Assembly (NCBI RefSeq): GCF_950295315.1
Contig: NC_080168.1
Location: 70,441,254-70,505,253 of the forward strand
Direction of reading: 5' to 3'
Source: Erinaceus europaeus
Lineage: Eukaryota > Chordata > Mammalia > Eulipotyphla > Erinaceidae
DNA length: 64,000 nt
Part shown: piece after piece, positions 52,560 to 63,948 of the stretch
Position numbering within the stretch: position 1 is the first letter of the stretch
Layout of the letters: each line of letters starts with the position of its first letter
Program-made: the position numbers and the translations under genes
The notes under the pieces: model-generated
The model's database searches: none
Seen by the model: the letters and a program-made list of their open reading frames with translations, nothing else
Told to the model about the DNA's origin: nothing

Positions 52560-53960
52560 GCAATAATTTTATCAACTTTCCTCTTGAGGAGAGCCTCCTA
52601 AATTTCAAACTTCCAGACTTAAAATAAATCACCAACCAGTCTCCCTATGATCTCCTTCAAAAGATATTTCCCAGTGAAGGCCATGCCCATCCCTACTATT
52701 TCATTACAAACGAATAAGATCTGTTAAAATATTTTTATTGCTCAGATCCTTCCAACATCAGGAGACCTCTGAGACTGACCAGAATAAATGTTTAAAAATC
52801 AGAGTCTCCTGTGAAATAGAAGCTGTCAGCACTAAAAGCTTCCTTGCTTCACAAAGAGACATCCTAAACCCTGTTTTCCCCATTTTCAGATTAAAAAAAA
52901 AAAAAAACTGACTAGAAAAATTGGTATTCTCTGTGCTTTCCAAAGCAGTTGCTTCCAAGCTGTCACTTCCTTTTTTATTGCATGGGTAATAAGATGTCAC
53001 AGAAGATACAGATTTTTGGGCCTTCTGACTAAGAAAGTGGACTTGTAGGATTATAGTATCCCTACAGCTTTCCTGAAAAAACAAACAGCTTTTCCTCATC
53101 TACAAGAAGGCAATGTTCTGGCCCTAATGGTGGCCTCCAATTTCTCTGCCACTGTCAGTTTGAAGCTGTAAGGTTTCTTTTTCTGAGTCAGATCAATCAC
53201 TTCAGTGTTGAAGAAAACAAACAAACAAACAAATAAAAATTTGAGGTCATGCCTCTTGGAGTCCTTTTCAGCAAAAAATGGTTATCTCCAGTTACACCTT
53301 TCTACTAGTAGAGATTCATAACTGTTGGGTCATCAGGCTCTAGGAAAATCACCCATGTTCATGTCCCTTGAGTCACCTTTAATACATGTTATGGAGGATT
53401 TTGGAACCCAATATAAAGAGAAGATAAAATTCCATTATTCTTCCATGAGTCAGGGTAAACAGTCATTCTCACAATTCACTATTACGTCTTTTTTTTTTCA
53501 ATTCCAATATCACGTTATTGAGAAAATATTGATGTAAAGAATTTTTGTTGTCACAAAAGTAAATTTCCACACTTCCCCAAAATGGGTATCAGTACATTTC
53601 AGGCTGAAAACTTTCTTTCTCTGGGATTTCTAACTTGCCATGTGTAATGAAACTCATTTTTTTTATTTTTCAAGCAGAATGCAGACTAGAACTCTAAATT
53701 TACAGTTGAAGGAACTAAAATCCAAAGAGTAACAAATATTCAACTAACAGAGAAATGTTTCAGGTCCAGATCTGCTTACAGGATAAATTTGTGTCTCCCC
53801 AGAAACAAACAAGTCAAAATGTCCCTTTGATACTAGTCAAGTGTGAAAGGTTTTAGTTCACCTACTTATCTCCTCACCTCCTTTGCCTTCATAATTCCAC
53901 TTAAATTAAATTTCAGCCCATTTTATCAATGAGGATAATGGCAGCCAGGGAGGTTGCTTT
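52560..53960. other. Unassigned, probably unique DNA
   Basis: About 1.4 kb without SINEs or L1 pieces that I can recognise. The 113-codon minus frame at 52758-53099 carries no identifiable domain. Confidence 0.4.
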
Positions 53961-53975
53961 AAGAGTAGAGTAGTT

Positions 53976-54304
53976 AGCACAGCAGGTTAAGTGCACATGG
54001 TGCAAAGCATAAGGATTCCTGTTTGAGCCCCTGGCTCCCCCCCTGCAAGGGAATCGCTTCACAGGCAGTGAAGCAGGGCTACAGGTTTCTATCTTTCTCT
54101 CCCCTTCTCTATCTCTCCTTCTCTCTCCATTTCTCTCTGTTCTATCCAACAACCACGACATCTATAACAACAATAATAATAACCACAACAATGATAAAAC
54201 AACAAGTGCAACAAAAAGGAAAAAAATAATCTCAAGGAGCAGTGGATTCATGGTGCAGGCACCAAGCTCCAGCAATAACCCTGGAGACAAGAGAAAAAAA
54301 AAAA
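53976..54304 (+). mobile_element. tRNA-derived SINE, full long form, with 12-bp duplication
   Basis: Flanked by AGTAGAGTAGTT at 53964-53975 and 54305-54316. Contains the complete order: tRNA-like head, 'gtttgagcccctggctcc', 'cttcacaggcagtgaagcagggctacagg', CT part, CAA-rich part, then 'tctcaaggagcagtggattcatggtgcaggcacc...cagcaataaccctggagacaa' and poly(A). A good reference copy. Confidence 0.94.
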
Positions 54305-54379
54305 AGTAGAGTAGTTTCCTTGCATGCATGAGGTTCCATCTTCATTGCCACATGTGGCAGAAAGAGTCTGTTATCTGTA

Positions 54380-54470
54380 TTCTTTTCTTGCTCTCTCTTT
54401 ATCTCTTTCTCTCTATCTCTCTCCTCTCTATCTCTCTCCCTCTCTTTCACACACATACACACACACTAAA
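54380..54470. repeat. CT-rich tract ending in (CA)n
   Basis: CTCTAT/CTCTCT run followed by 'cacacacatacacacacac', probably the 3' part of a degraded SINE beginning near 54320. Confidence 0.8.
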
Positions 54471-54560
54471 TAAAGAAATCTCTGAAAATGTGAAACTAAT
54501 GAACATCCAAGGTAGAATCAGAATGACAAATAAAGAAACTCCAAAGAAAGACTACAGCCA

Positions 54561-55851
54561 TCCCCATCAAGATCCCAACCATATTTTTTAGGAGTATAGA
54601 ACAAATGCTACAAATGTTTATCTGGAACCAGAAAAGACCTAGATTTGCCAAAACAATCTTGAGAAGAAAGAACAGAACTGGAGGAATCACACTCCCAGGT
54701 CTCAAACTGTATTATAGGGCCATTATCATCAAAACTTCTTGGTACTGGAACATGAATAGACACACTGACCAGTGGAATAGAATTGAGAGCCCACAAGTAA
54801 GCCCCGACACCTATCGATATCTAATCTTTGACAAAGGTGCCCAGACTATTAAATGGGGAAAGCAGAGTCTCTTCAACAAATGGTGTTAGAAACAATGGGT
54901 TGAAACATGCAGAAGAATGAAACTGAACCATTATATTTCACCTAATACAAAATTAAATTCCAAGTGGATCAAGGACTTGGATGTTAGACCACAAACTATC
55001 AGATACTTAGAGGAAAATACTGGCAGAACTCTTTTCAGCATAAATTTTAAAGACATCTTCAATGAAATGAATCCAATTACAAAGAAGACTAAGGCAAGCA
55101 TAAACCTATAGGACTACATCAAATTAAAAAGCTTCTGCACAGCAAAAGAAACTACTACCCAAACCAAGAGACCCCTCACAGAATGGGAGACGATCTTTAC
55201 ATGCCATACATCAGACAAGAGACTAATAACCAGAATATATAAAGAACTTGCAAATCTCAACAAGACAACAAATGACCCCATCCAAAAATGGGGGGAGGAC
55301 ATGGACAGAATATTCACCACAGAAGAGATCCGAAAGGCTGAGAAACACATGAAAAAAATGTTCCAAGTCTCTGATTGTCGGAGAAATGCAAATAAAGACA
55401 ACAATGAGATATCATTTCATTCCTGTGAGAATGTCAGACGTCAGGAAAGGTAACAGCAGCAATTGCTGGAGAGGTTGTGGGGTCAAAGGAACCCTCCTGC
55501 ACTGCTTGTGGGAATGTCAATGAGTCTAACCTCTGTGGAGAACAGTCTGGAGAACTCTCAGAAGGCTAGAAATGGACCTACCCTATGATCCTGCAATTCC
55601 TCTCCTGGGAATATATAGATGCTATATCCTAAGGAACACAACACACCCATCCAAAAATATCTGTGTACACATATGTTCGTGGAAGCACACTTTGTAACAG
55701 CCAAAACCTGGAAGCAACCCAGGTATCCAACAACAGATGAGTGCCTGAGAAAGTTGTGGTATATATACACAATGGAATACTACTCAGCTATAAAAAATGG
55801 TGATGTCACTGTTTTCAGCCAATCTTAGATGGACCTTGAAAAATTCATGTT
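54561..55851 (+). pseudogene. L1 ORF2 C-terminal region, disrupted
   Basis: The first frame reads '[16 protein letters not shown]', '[19 protein letters not shown]', '[19 protein letters not shown]', '[11 protein letters not shown]' and 'SLFNKWC', then an internal stop near 54888. Later frames give 'SKWIKDLDVRPQTIRYLEEN', '[12 protein letters not shown]' and the C-terminal 'WYIYTMEYYSAIKNGD' (about 55757-55803). Stops and at least two shifts make it inactive. The last codons lie beyond the nested insertion. Confidence 0.9.
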
Positions 55852-57319
55852 GCAGCTATCAAGAACAATGAACCCACCTTCTCTGACCCATCTTGGACAG
55901 AGCTAGCAGGAATTATGTTAAGTGAGCTAAGTCAGAAAGATGAAGATGAGTATGGGATGATCCCACTCATCAGCAGAAGATGAGGAAGAAGATCTGAAAG
56001 GGAAACTAAAAGCAGCACCTGACCAAATTATAAGTAGGGCACCAAAGTAAAAACCCTATGGCGAGGGGTAGACATGCAGTTTCCTGGGCCAGTGGGGGGT
56101 GGGAGTGGGTGGGAAGGATGGGTCACAGTCTTTTGGTGGTGGGAATGGTGTTTATGTGCACTCCTAGTAAAATGTAGTCATATAAATCACTAGTTAATAC
56201 GAGAGGGGGAAAATTGATTGTATGTCTCGAAGTTTTTCAAGACACAAACTGAATCTTTTCAATATATAGGCTATGTAACTGATATGCAGACTCTCTCAAA
56301 AGCCTATACCAAGTAGATCAGAAGCAACCAATAGCACAACTATATACAAGATACTGGGTACTGTACAGAAAACCCTAACAAAGGGACTTTTCAAAGTTAA
56401 CCCAATTACCAAATAATGTGATGATAACATTAACTATCGAGTGTCTTTTTGAACCCTAAGACAGCAGGAACCTCACATCTCCACTATAGAGCCTCTACTT
56501 CCCCCAGTCCTGGAACCATTGGATAGGGCCCACTTTCCCTTATGCCTCTCCCAATCCATATCAAATAATATTGCATCTGCCAATCACAACCTAACCAACA
56601 CAACAATTTCCACCTCAACATGCTTCACTTCAGACTGTGTCCAGAGACTACATGTGTGGAATGACAACACTTCAGCTTCATTACTCGGTGAGACCTTTCC
56701 TTTCATAGTATACTCTAATTCCATCTCAGGTGGTTCACTTTCTAACAAAGTACCAAAACCTAGAGATACACCAGTTTCTGTGAGAGAGAGCATATGTTCA
56801 CACGTATCCGTAAACTACTGCAAAATATATACCTGAAAGCAGAAGTACACTAGAGTTTGCAGTGAGTATCCCCCTAACACTTCCTCTCCACTATTCCAAG
56901 CTTTGGGTCCATGATTGCTCAACAACTTGTTTGGCTTCGTATGTTAACTCTCTTTTCAGTCACCAGGTTCCAGATGTCATCAGGATGCCGGCCAGGCTTC
57001 CCTGGACTGAAGACCCCACCAATGTGTCCTGGAGCTCTGCTTCCCCAGAGACCCACCCTACTAGGGAAAGAGAGAGGCAGACTGGGAGTATGGACCGACC
57101 AGTCAACGCCCATGTTCAGTGGGGAAGCAATTACAGAAGCCAGACCTTCTACCTTCTGCAACCCACAATGACCCTGGGTCCATGCTCCCAGAGGGATAGA
57201 GAATGGGAAAGCTATCAGGGGAGGGGGTGGGATATGGAGAATGGGTGGTGGGAATTGTGTGGAATTGTACCTCTCCTACCCTATGGTTTTGTTAATTAAT
57301 ACTTTCTTAAATAAAAAAC
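55852..57319 (+). mobile_element. Type B L1 3' end nested in type A L1
   Basis: Bounded by the 13-bp duplication AAAAATTCATGTT at 55839-55851 and 57320-57332. It starts within its own ORF2 tail ('cttggacagagctagcaggaattatgttaagtgagctaag', encoding the MLSELSQKDEDEYG-type C-terminus with a stop near 55982), then about 1.3 kb of 3' UTR, ending 'ctatggttttgttaattaatactttcttaaataaaa'. It lacks the extra 3' UTR segment present at 6.9-9.0 and 11.7-13.1 kb. Confidence 0.93.
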
Positions 57320-57332
57320 AAAAATTCATGTT

Positions 57333-57640
57333 AAGTGAAATAAGTCAGAAACAGAAGGATGAATATGGGATGATCTCACTCTCAGGCAGATGATGAAAAA
57401 CAAGATCAGAAAAGAAAACACAAGTAGAACCTGAACTGGAATTGGCGTATTGCACTAAAGTAAAAGACTCTGGGGTGGGGGTGGGTGGGTGGGGAGAATA
57501 CAGATCCAACAAGGATAACAGAGGACCTAGTAGGGGTTGTATTGTTATATGGAAAACTGGGAAAAGTTATGCATATACAAACTATTGTATTTACTGTTGA
57601 ATGTAAAACATTAAATCCCCAATAAAGAAATTAAAAAAAA
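57333..57640 (+). mobile_element. Type A L1 ORF2 end and 3' UTR
   Basis: Resumes in frame with 'aagtgaaataagtcagaaacagaaggatgaatatgggatg' (last ORF2 residues), then 'gaattggcgtattgcactaaagtaaaagactctggggtggg' and 'aaatccccaataaagaaatt'. About 0.3 kb in all. Confidence 0.9.
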
Positions 57641-57753
57641 AAGACTAGAGCCACACACTCAGGTACATCACTTGAATTACATTTCAACTCTCAGTTCTTT
57701 TTGTTGATGATGACTACATTGTTGGGGTTTCATGGCTCTGGGCCAAATTCTTC

Positions 57754-57892
57754 AGAAGGAAAGATACAGGGAGAAAGGGAAGTATGTCACAGCATTGAAG
57801 CATTCCACAGTGCAGTGAGGACCAGGTTCAAACCTGGGTTTCAAACATGGTAAAGCAGACCCTCCATCAAGTGAGCTATCCTACTTACCTTC
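57754..57892 (-). mobile_element. SINE fragment, reversed
   Basis: 'cagtgaggaccaggttcaaacctgggtttcaaacatggtaaagcagaccctccatcaagtgagctatcc'. Confidence 0.75.
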
Positions 57893-58029
57893 AACCCTCA
57901 GCTCTAGAATATTAGGTGCTCAGTGTTAAAGTGCAACAGATGTATTCTTATAAACCACTAGTGACTAACTTAACCTCATAACCCTGAGAAAGCACCTCAA
58001 AATAGATCACTAAAATGAATTACATTAAG

Positions 58030-58205
58030 TTTTTGTTGTTCGTGCTGTTATTGTTACTGTTATTGTTGTAAGAGACAAAGAGGCAGAGAGAGTGAAAGAG
58101 ACCACAGCATCAAAGTTTCCTTCAAGGCAGTGAGGGCCAGGTTCAAACCTGGGTTGCACACATGGCAAAGCAGCACACTATCCAAGAGAGCTAATTTTTA
58201 ATCCC
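58030..58205 (-). mobile_element. SINE, reversed
   Basis: 'gttgtaagagacaaagaggcagagagagtg', 'gtgagggccaggttcaaacctgggttgcacacatggcaaagcagcacactatccaagagagct'. Confidence 0.82.
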
Positions 58206-58588
58206 CTATTTATAATATTTTTCAAGTAAGGGGTCTGTCATTTTAGATGATGCAGGATTCTCATCTTCTCTTTGGATAGGGCTACTCTAAGACAGAGGTA
58301 GGCAGACATTAGAGGGGTTGTAATTTAGACTTTGCAAGTCATGTGTTCTTTACTATGACCCCCTCACACTATAGGGAGAGCAGCCACAGCCATGCTGCAA
58401 ATCAATAAATGTAGTTCTCATCCCTTACAAGGTCATTTGCAAAACCAGGGGGTGAAGCCCAAGGTGCCGCTCTCTTCACTAAAGCCAAACCAGAATTTTC
58501 AAATCAATGGGTTTTTTGTTTTTTTTAAATCTTGGCAACCCTCATTGAGCCCCAGTGATACCCTGGTGGCAAAAAAAGAAAGAAAAAG
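58206..58588. other. Unassigned
   Basis: A short piece of SINE 3' module ('cattgagccccagtgataccctggtggcaa', 58543-58572) lies near the right end; otherwise nothing recognised. Confidence 0.4.
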
Positions 58589-58595
58589 TTAATGG

Positions 58596-58800
58596 GTGGA
58601 AACCAACAAAAGAGCTCACTTGGAGAGCACACCTGCTTTGCAGTGTAAAAGACCCAGGTTTGAGCCCAACCCCATTGCACTAGAGGAGGAGGCTCCAGTT
58701 CTGTGGTGGTTGTTTTGTTGTTGTTGCTGTTGTTTGTTTGTTTGTTTTTTCTCTATGTATCTCTGTCTCTTTTCTTAAAAAAAAAAAAAAAGAAAGAAAG
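58596..58800 (+). mobile_element. SINE ('agctcacttggagagc' family)
   Basis: 'aaaagagctcacttggagagcacacctgctttgcagtg', 'cccaggtttgagcccaaccccattgcac', (TTG)n expansion and an A-rich tail continuing as AGAA repeats to about 58820. Confidence 0.8.
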
Positions 58801-59149
58801 AAAGAAAAGAAAAGATAAAGAAATCAACCTGGAGTGGGGAAGCCCCAGTAAAGCTAATGAGTGAGCTCAGAGCCTATGTCCAATCACATTTCACCTGCCA
58901 CTCCCATGGATCAGAGGAATAGCCATCAGTAAATCAGAATTTACTTTTTGTTTCCTAACCATTTACTAATTTATATTAAGAGAAGAAACAAAAGAAAAGG
59001 GGGAAGGAGAGAGAAACAGAAACAGAGACACCAGAATGCTGCTCTAGTACAACTGGTCCTGAAAGTCAAAACCAGAACCCCTAACCTGGAACTTCATATA
59101 CATGTCCAGATCTCCACCTACACTACCAACTCCTCACCAGCTAAATGAC

Positions 59150-59560
59150 TTATCTTTACTAATCCATCTGCAGCCTTTTCTTTGACCTCTCCTACTGGGC
59201 AAAATTTGCAACTGAGCACCCCCAGAAAAATCCAACAGGAGCCAAAGAACTCTTGGAAATTGAAGGTAAACTGCCTAAGTTCTTCTGGTGTCATTTCTGA
59301 GCCTGGTTGAAACATGGAGGCTCAAGTTACCACTTTAGAGAAGAAACAAAGCCTATTGCCAGTGGAATTCATCACTGTCAGTTTATTTTTCTTCCTCTGT
59401 TCTATTTGGTTAGGTGCTGACATGCATAAGCTTTAAGTAAATTCAGTGTCCACTTGAGTTTGACTGCTGGTTACACAGCCTCCAGCCACTGCAAGAGTCA
59501 CAGCTTATATTAAAAACAGCAAAATTCATGCAGATTCTGGACTTAACTGTGACAGATGTA
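59150..59560. other. Unassigned, probably unique DNA
   Basis: A 65-codon minus frame (59118-59315) begins 'MFQPGSEMTPEELRQF'; not recognised and too short to support. Confidence 0.35.
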
Positions 59561-59564
59561 AGCA

Positions 59565-59669
59565 CGTTTATGCCTACAGAATCCAGGTTCAAACCCCAGT
59601 CCCCACCTACAGGAGAGAAACTTCCCAAGCATTAGAACAGTGCTACATATGCCTCTCTCTCTTTCTCTT

Positions 59670-59727
<58 letters not shown>

Positions 59728-59790
59728 CTACTCTCTCTCTAGATCTCTCTCTCTCTCTCTCTTTCCTACTCTCTCTCTAGCTCTCACCCT
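59565..59790 (+). mobile_element. SINE with expanded (ATCT)n and CT tract
   Basis: 'cagaatccaggttcaaaccccagtccccacctacaggagagaaacttcccaagc', then (ATCT)n at 59670-59728 and CT repeats. Confidence 0.8.
59668..59730. repeat. (ATCT)n microsatellite
   Basis: About 15 tetranucleotide units. Confidence 0.93.
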
Positions 59791-59811
59791 CTATCAAGAA
59801 AGAGTGGTGGA

Positions 59812-60090
59812 GGGGTCAAGTGGTGGTACACCTGGTTAAGCACACACATTACAGTGCACAAGGATCTGAATTCAACTCCCTGATCTCCACTTGCAAGGGG
59901 AAAGCTTCACAAATGGTGAAGTGGGTCTACAGGTGTCTCTCTCCCTCCCTCTTTACCATGCCTCTCTATATTTCTCTCTGTCCTGTCAGATACATAAATG
60001 AAGTTTAAAAAAATAAATTATAAAAAAGTGGTGGAGTTTTGCAAGTACAGAGCCCAGTGACAACCCCAACAACAAAACTAAAATAAAATG
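59812..60090 (+). mobile_element. tRNA-derived SINE, long form
   Basis: 'ggtcaagtggtggtacacctggttaagcacacacattac', 'ggggaaagcttcacaaatggtgaagtgggtctacaggtgtct', 'ctgtcctgtcagatacataaatg' and 'aagtggtggagttttgcaagtacagagcccagtgacaacccc'. Confidence 0.88.
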
Positions 60091-60730
60091 AAGTCAACGC
60101 AGGCCAAGAAAAGCCTGGAACCATTTACCAAATGCATATGGTGTTGAAAACTTGTCTTCTCTTATAGAATCCCAGAGAGAACCTGGGGGCTGAAGTCAGG
60201 GCTATCAGTCAGAGAAAAGGAAAGGGAGAATCAGGCTATACCAGTCACTCTGTTACTTTCCCCTTTGGGGCTGGTCTGCTCATGTGTTTGCTGAATGTAC
60301 CTCCTGTAAGATTTCCCTGTGTGACCAATACAGACTAGCCCTAACTTCCAAAATCCTGGGAGGTTCCCAGGTCTACTTCCAGGTGTGAATTTTCCTGGGG
60401 ACACTACTTATCACCCTTTTATAAGTGAGACCCTTCCATGTGCTGACATCTCACAGAAGCACAAGATACAGGGGACAAGGAGGTTGGTGGCCAGCTGCAA
60501 CAGTCACAGACACAACATATGTGTGAGGCACAGTGACAAGATGGCACTTCCTTGATGGTGGAGGAGTGAGTAATGTGCCAGGGGTTAAAACACTGTATCA
60601 TGTGGAGAGAACAGGCCACAGAGTCCTGTCCAGCATAAGTGGACAACTGTCAGGTGGAGAAAGTGACAGAGATGGAGACCAACGTCCTACTCAAGACTTG
60701 AGAATGGGAAGATGGATCTCTTCAGAGAAG
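60091..60730. other. Unassigned, probably unique DNA
   Basis: No repeat family or gene recognised. Short overlapping frames of 68-75 codons only. Confidence 0.35.
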
Positions 60731-60734
60731 AATC

Positions 60735-60850
60735 TGTGATCAGGGTGGTTATGTAAAGAGTCTCTCATGCCTGAGGCTCCAAAGTCCCAGGTTCAATGCT
60801 TCACAATACCATAAGCCAGAGCTGACCAGTGCTCTGGTAAAAAAGAGATG
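60735..60850 (+). mobile_element. tRNA-related SINE ('gagctgaccagtgctctgg' family)
   Basis: 'gggtggttatgtaaagagtctctcatgcctgaggctcc', 'agtcccaggttcaatgc', 'ataagccagagctgaccagtgctctgg'. Confidence 0.85.
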
Positions 60851-61929
60851 AACAAGGAGGAAAAAAAAGAATAAGAAGAAAGGGGGACTTCTGGAGGCTG
60901 GGCTACAGAGTACCAGCACCTGTGTCTCTCTCCTCTCCCCAAAGAAGAACACCTGAGAACACAACAAGACAAGACTGGGATTACTTTGGGAACCCACCAA
61001 GTCACAGGTGAGTGCAAACATGTGTGGCTCTTAGACAGAGAGTGGCCTAAGAAGAGATTCCTGGGGCTTTTGCCTGTAATTACTCAGGAGCAATTCGTAA
61101 CAGTCTGGCAGTTTGCCAGCTGAGGCACTACCTCTGGTCTGAGTTTTATCAACAAATAGACTGCTAAAGGGAGAAAATGACCCCCTAAGGCTCACTAAAT
61201 GCAACTGTGAGTCTCCAAAGCTACTGTCCCTTGGAGACTGGAGCAGCATCAGGGAGGCCCTGTGCTGACATTGGGGGCAGAGCCCTGCTTGTGAAACTCA
61301 GGAGAAGACATACACTCCCAGTGGTCTGGAAGTGGAGCTGTCTAGCAGGAGCTTTTCCACAATGTTCTCCCAATGAATTCAGAGACACATTGAATAATTG
61401 CCTTAGAAGCCTCAGTGTACATAAAGATTTTTTTTATAAAGTCACAGGGCCAAAAAAGCACTGTTTGGCTTGACTCTGGCTGCTGTCAGAGCAGCCGAAT
61501 TGGGCCTGGGGCTTTGGATTCTTGAGGCATAGAGATCTCTTTGGTTAACCACTGTGATATCTCCCCCCACCCTGCTTTATCTCATGGTTGTCAGTGAGTA
61601 GTTAAGCTAAAAAAGAAAAAATCTATTTATAGTTAAAGAGCCCACAGGATCCCATAGCCTACAGGGAAGAAAAATAACATAAAAGGGTTTAACAGCCACT
61701 GTGCTTCAACTCAGAGATTGAGACAACATTGAAACAATTGTTAATTTCCATAACTCTGAACTCTTTATGTACTTTACACAAGTCAACTCAGGCAAGTGTG
61801 ATCAGTGGACTGAAAAATACTGAGAGAGGGACCTCTTAATAAACCACATACAATGGTTAAACCAAGAAGAAACACTGGAGAAATGAATAAGGACAAAAAC
61901 CCAGATAAAACCCCCAAAGGTAGAAGCAC

Positions 61930-63150
61930 ATAAGAATGAGGATAATATCCAAACACTAATTAAGACACTAGTCACAGGAGTGAGGAAAGATTTCAAAAGT
62001 AGGGGAGTTAAGGGTAGTACAGCGGGTTAAGTGCACTTGCTGCAAAGCACAGGGACCTATATAAGGATCCTGGTTTGAGCCTCGGTCCCCTACCTGCAGG
62101 GGGTCATTTCATGGGTGGTGTCTGAAGATGTTTATCTTTCTCTCCCCCTCCCTGTCTTCCAATCCTCTCTTGATTTCTCTCTGCCCTACCCAACAACAAT
62201 GACACCAATAACAACAATAATAATAACAACAAAGATAACCAACAAGGACAACAAAAGGGAAAAAAATGGCCTCCAGGAACAGTGAATACATAGTGCAGGC
62301 ATGAAGAGCCAGAATAACCCTAGAGGCAAAAAAAAAAAAGATTTTTGAAAGTAATAGCATCAGATATGGGGAACCAATAAGTGACTCTTTGAAAGAAAAC
62401 ACTAATTATGTGGAGGTAGTTAGAGAGCTAAAAGCTAAAATAGCTGACTAAAGAGCACAATTAGATTAACAAGCTAATGCAGTATTAGAACAGGGTAACA
62501 AATTAGCTGAGCTATAGAAAACAACAAAGGGGAGCAGGAATAGAATAAGTGAGACAGAAAACAGAAATAGCAAGATCGAGGATGAATTAGAGGAAACTAA
62601 GAAAAAAGTAAGAGATTTTAAAAATTGATTAAGAGATTCTACAAGCAACAAAGAGATATATGGGATGACCTGAAGATAAGTAATATATGCATTAATGGCT
62701 TACCAGAGGAAGAAGAGAAGGAAGGGAAGAAAGCATTTTACAGGACATAATAGATGAGAACTTCCATACTCTAGATCATAAAAGACATAAAGATTCAAGA
62801 AGTTCAGAGCATCACTAACAGAATTAACCCAGATTTAAAGACACCAAGACACATCATATTTAGAATGAAAAGGAATAAAGATAAAGAAAGGATCCTGAAA
62901 GCTCCAAGAGACAAACAAAGAGTCACCTACAGAGGAAAACCCATAAGATTAGCACATTTCTCCACACAAACACTAAAGGCCAGAAGAGAATGGCAAGATA
63001 TCTATCAAGTTCTCAATGAGAAAGGCTTTCAACCAAGACTACTGTATCCTGCTAGAGTGTCATTCAGACTTGATGGAGGCATAAAAACCTTCTCTGACAA
63101 GCAACAGTTGAAAGAATGAACTATCACCAAGCCTGCCCTGAAAGAAGTTC
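61930..63150 (+). pseudogene. L1 ORF1, split by a SINE; C-terminal domain open
   Basis: The N-terminal part has stops and is interrupted at 62002-62338. After it come coiled-coil-like codons with stops, then an uninterrupted 84-codon run (62865-63119) with 'APRDKQRVTYRGKP', 'LKARREWQ', 'YQVLNEKGFQPRLLYPA' and 'DGGIKTF'. Compared with 35332-35778 this copy lacks the TA microsatellite inside the same motif. A stop follows 'QQLKE' where the other copy continues to 'KEVLKGL'. Confidence 0.85.
62002..62338 (+). mobile_element. tRNA-derived SINE, full long form, inside L1 ORF1
   Basis: 'gggagttaagggtagtacagcgggttaag', 'ggatcctggtttgagcctcgg', 'tttctctctgccctacccaacaacaatgac', 'atggcctccaggaacagtgaatacatagtgcaggc...gaataaccctagaggcaa' and poly(A). 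Approximate duplication 'aagatttcaaaagta' / 'aagatttttgaaagta' at its edges. Confidence 0.92.
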
Positions 63151-63230
63151 TGAAAGGTTTCCATAAACATGCCATATACCAGAACACTGTAAAAGTTTAG
63201 AACTAATGGCATTTAAAATATTTTCATTCT

Positions 63231-63852
63231 TTTTTATTTTGATTTATTTATAAAAAGGAAACATTGACAAAACCATAGGATAAGAGGAGTACAACTCCAC
63301 ACAATTCCCATCAGAACTCCAGAACTCCACATCCTATCACCTTCCCCAATAGCTTTCCTATTCTTTAACCCTCTGGGAGTATGGACCCAAGGTCATTGTG
63401 AGATGCAGAAGGTGGAAGGTCTGGCTTCTGTAACTGCTTCTATGCTAAACATGGACATTGACAGGTCAATCCATACTCCCAGCCTGCTTCTCTCTTTCCC
63501 TAGTGGGGCGGGGTTCTGGGGAATCGGAGTTCCATGACATATTGGTGGGGTTGTCTGTCCAGGGAAGTCTGGTTGGCATTATGTTAGCATCTGGAACCTG
63601 GTGGCTGAAAAGAGAGTCAACATATAAAGTCAAACAAGTTGTTCATTAATCATGAACCTAAGGCTGGAGTAGTGCTGATGAAGAGTTGGGGGGGTCTCCA
63701 TTTTGTAGGTAGCTAGTAGGCATATTTTAGTTCTATTCCAAAGGGCCTGTGGCTATACTAGTTTTTTTTCCCCCCTGAGCCTGAAATCTGATTGCAGATG
63801 GGTCCAAGTTATCATCTGGGGAAATGATGTCATGGCTGGAAAAAAGGAACAG
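63231..63852 (-). mobile_element. 5'-truncated type B L1 inserted at the ORF2 start of a type A L1
   Basis: Flanked by AAATATTTTCATTCT (63216-63230) and AAATATCTTCATTCT (63853-63867). Plus-strand view: T-rich tail, 'tttataaaaaggaaacattgacaaaaccatagg', 'ggagtatggacccaaggtcattgtgagatgcag', 'catctggaacctggtggctgaaaag', ending near 'aatgatgtcatggctggaaaa'. About 620 bp of 3' UTR. Confidence 0.92.
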
Positions 63853-63948
63853 AAATATCTTCATTCTAATATATCAGTAAATGTCAATGGCCTGAATTCA
63901 CCTATTTAAAGGCACAGAATGTGAGGATGGATCAGAAAATACAACCCA

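Larger units (their letters stand above)
54561..57640 (+). mobile_element. 5'-truncated L1 (type A) with 13-bp duplication, split by a nested L1
   Basis: Flanked by AAGACTACAGCCA (54548-54560) and AAGACTAGAGCCA (57641-57653). Contains ORF2 from the post-polymerase region to its C-terminus (54561-55851), a type B insertion (55852-57319), then the last ORF2 codons and the type A 3' UTR (57333-57640) ending 'ccccaataaagaaattaaaa'. Confidence 0.92.

Noticed and set aside
55852..56520. Independent repeat family following L1 ORF2
   Set aside because: It begins within an L1 ORF2 tail and shares one duplication, so it is the 3' part of an L1, not a separate element.
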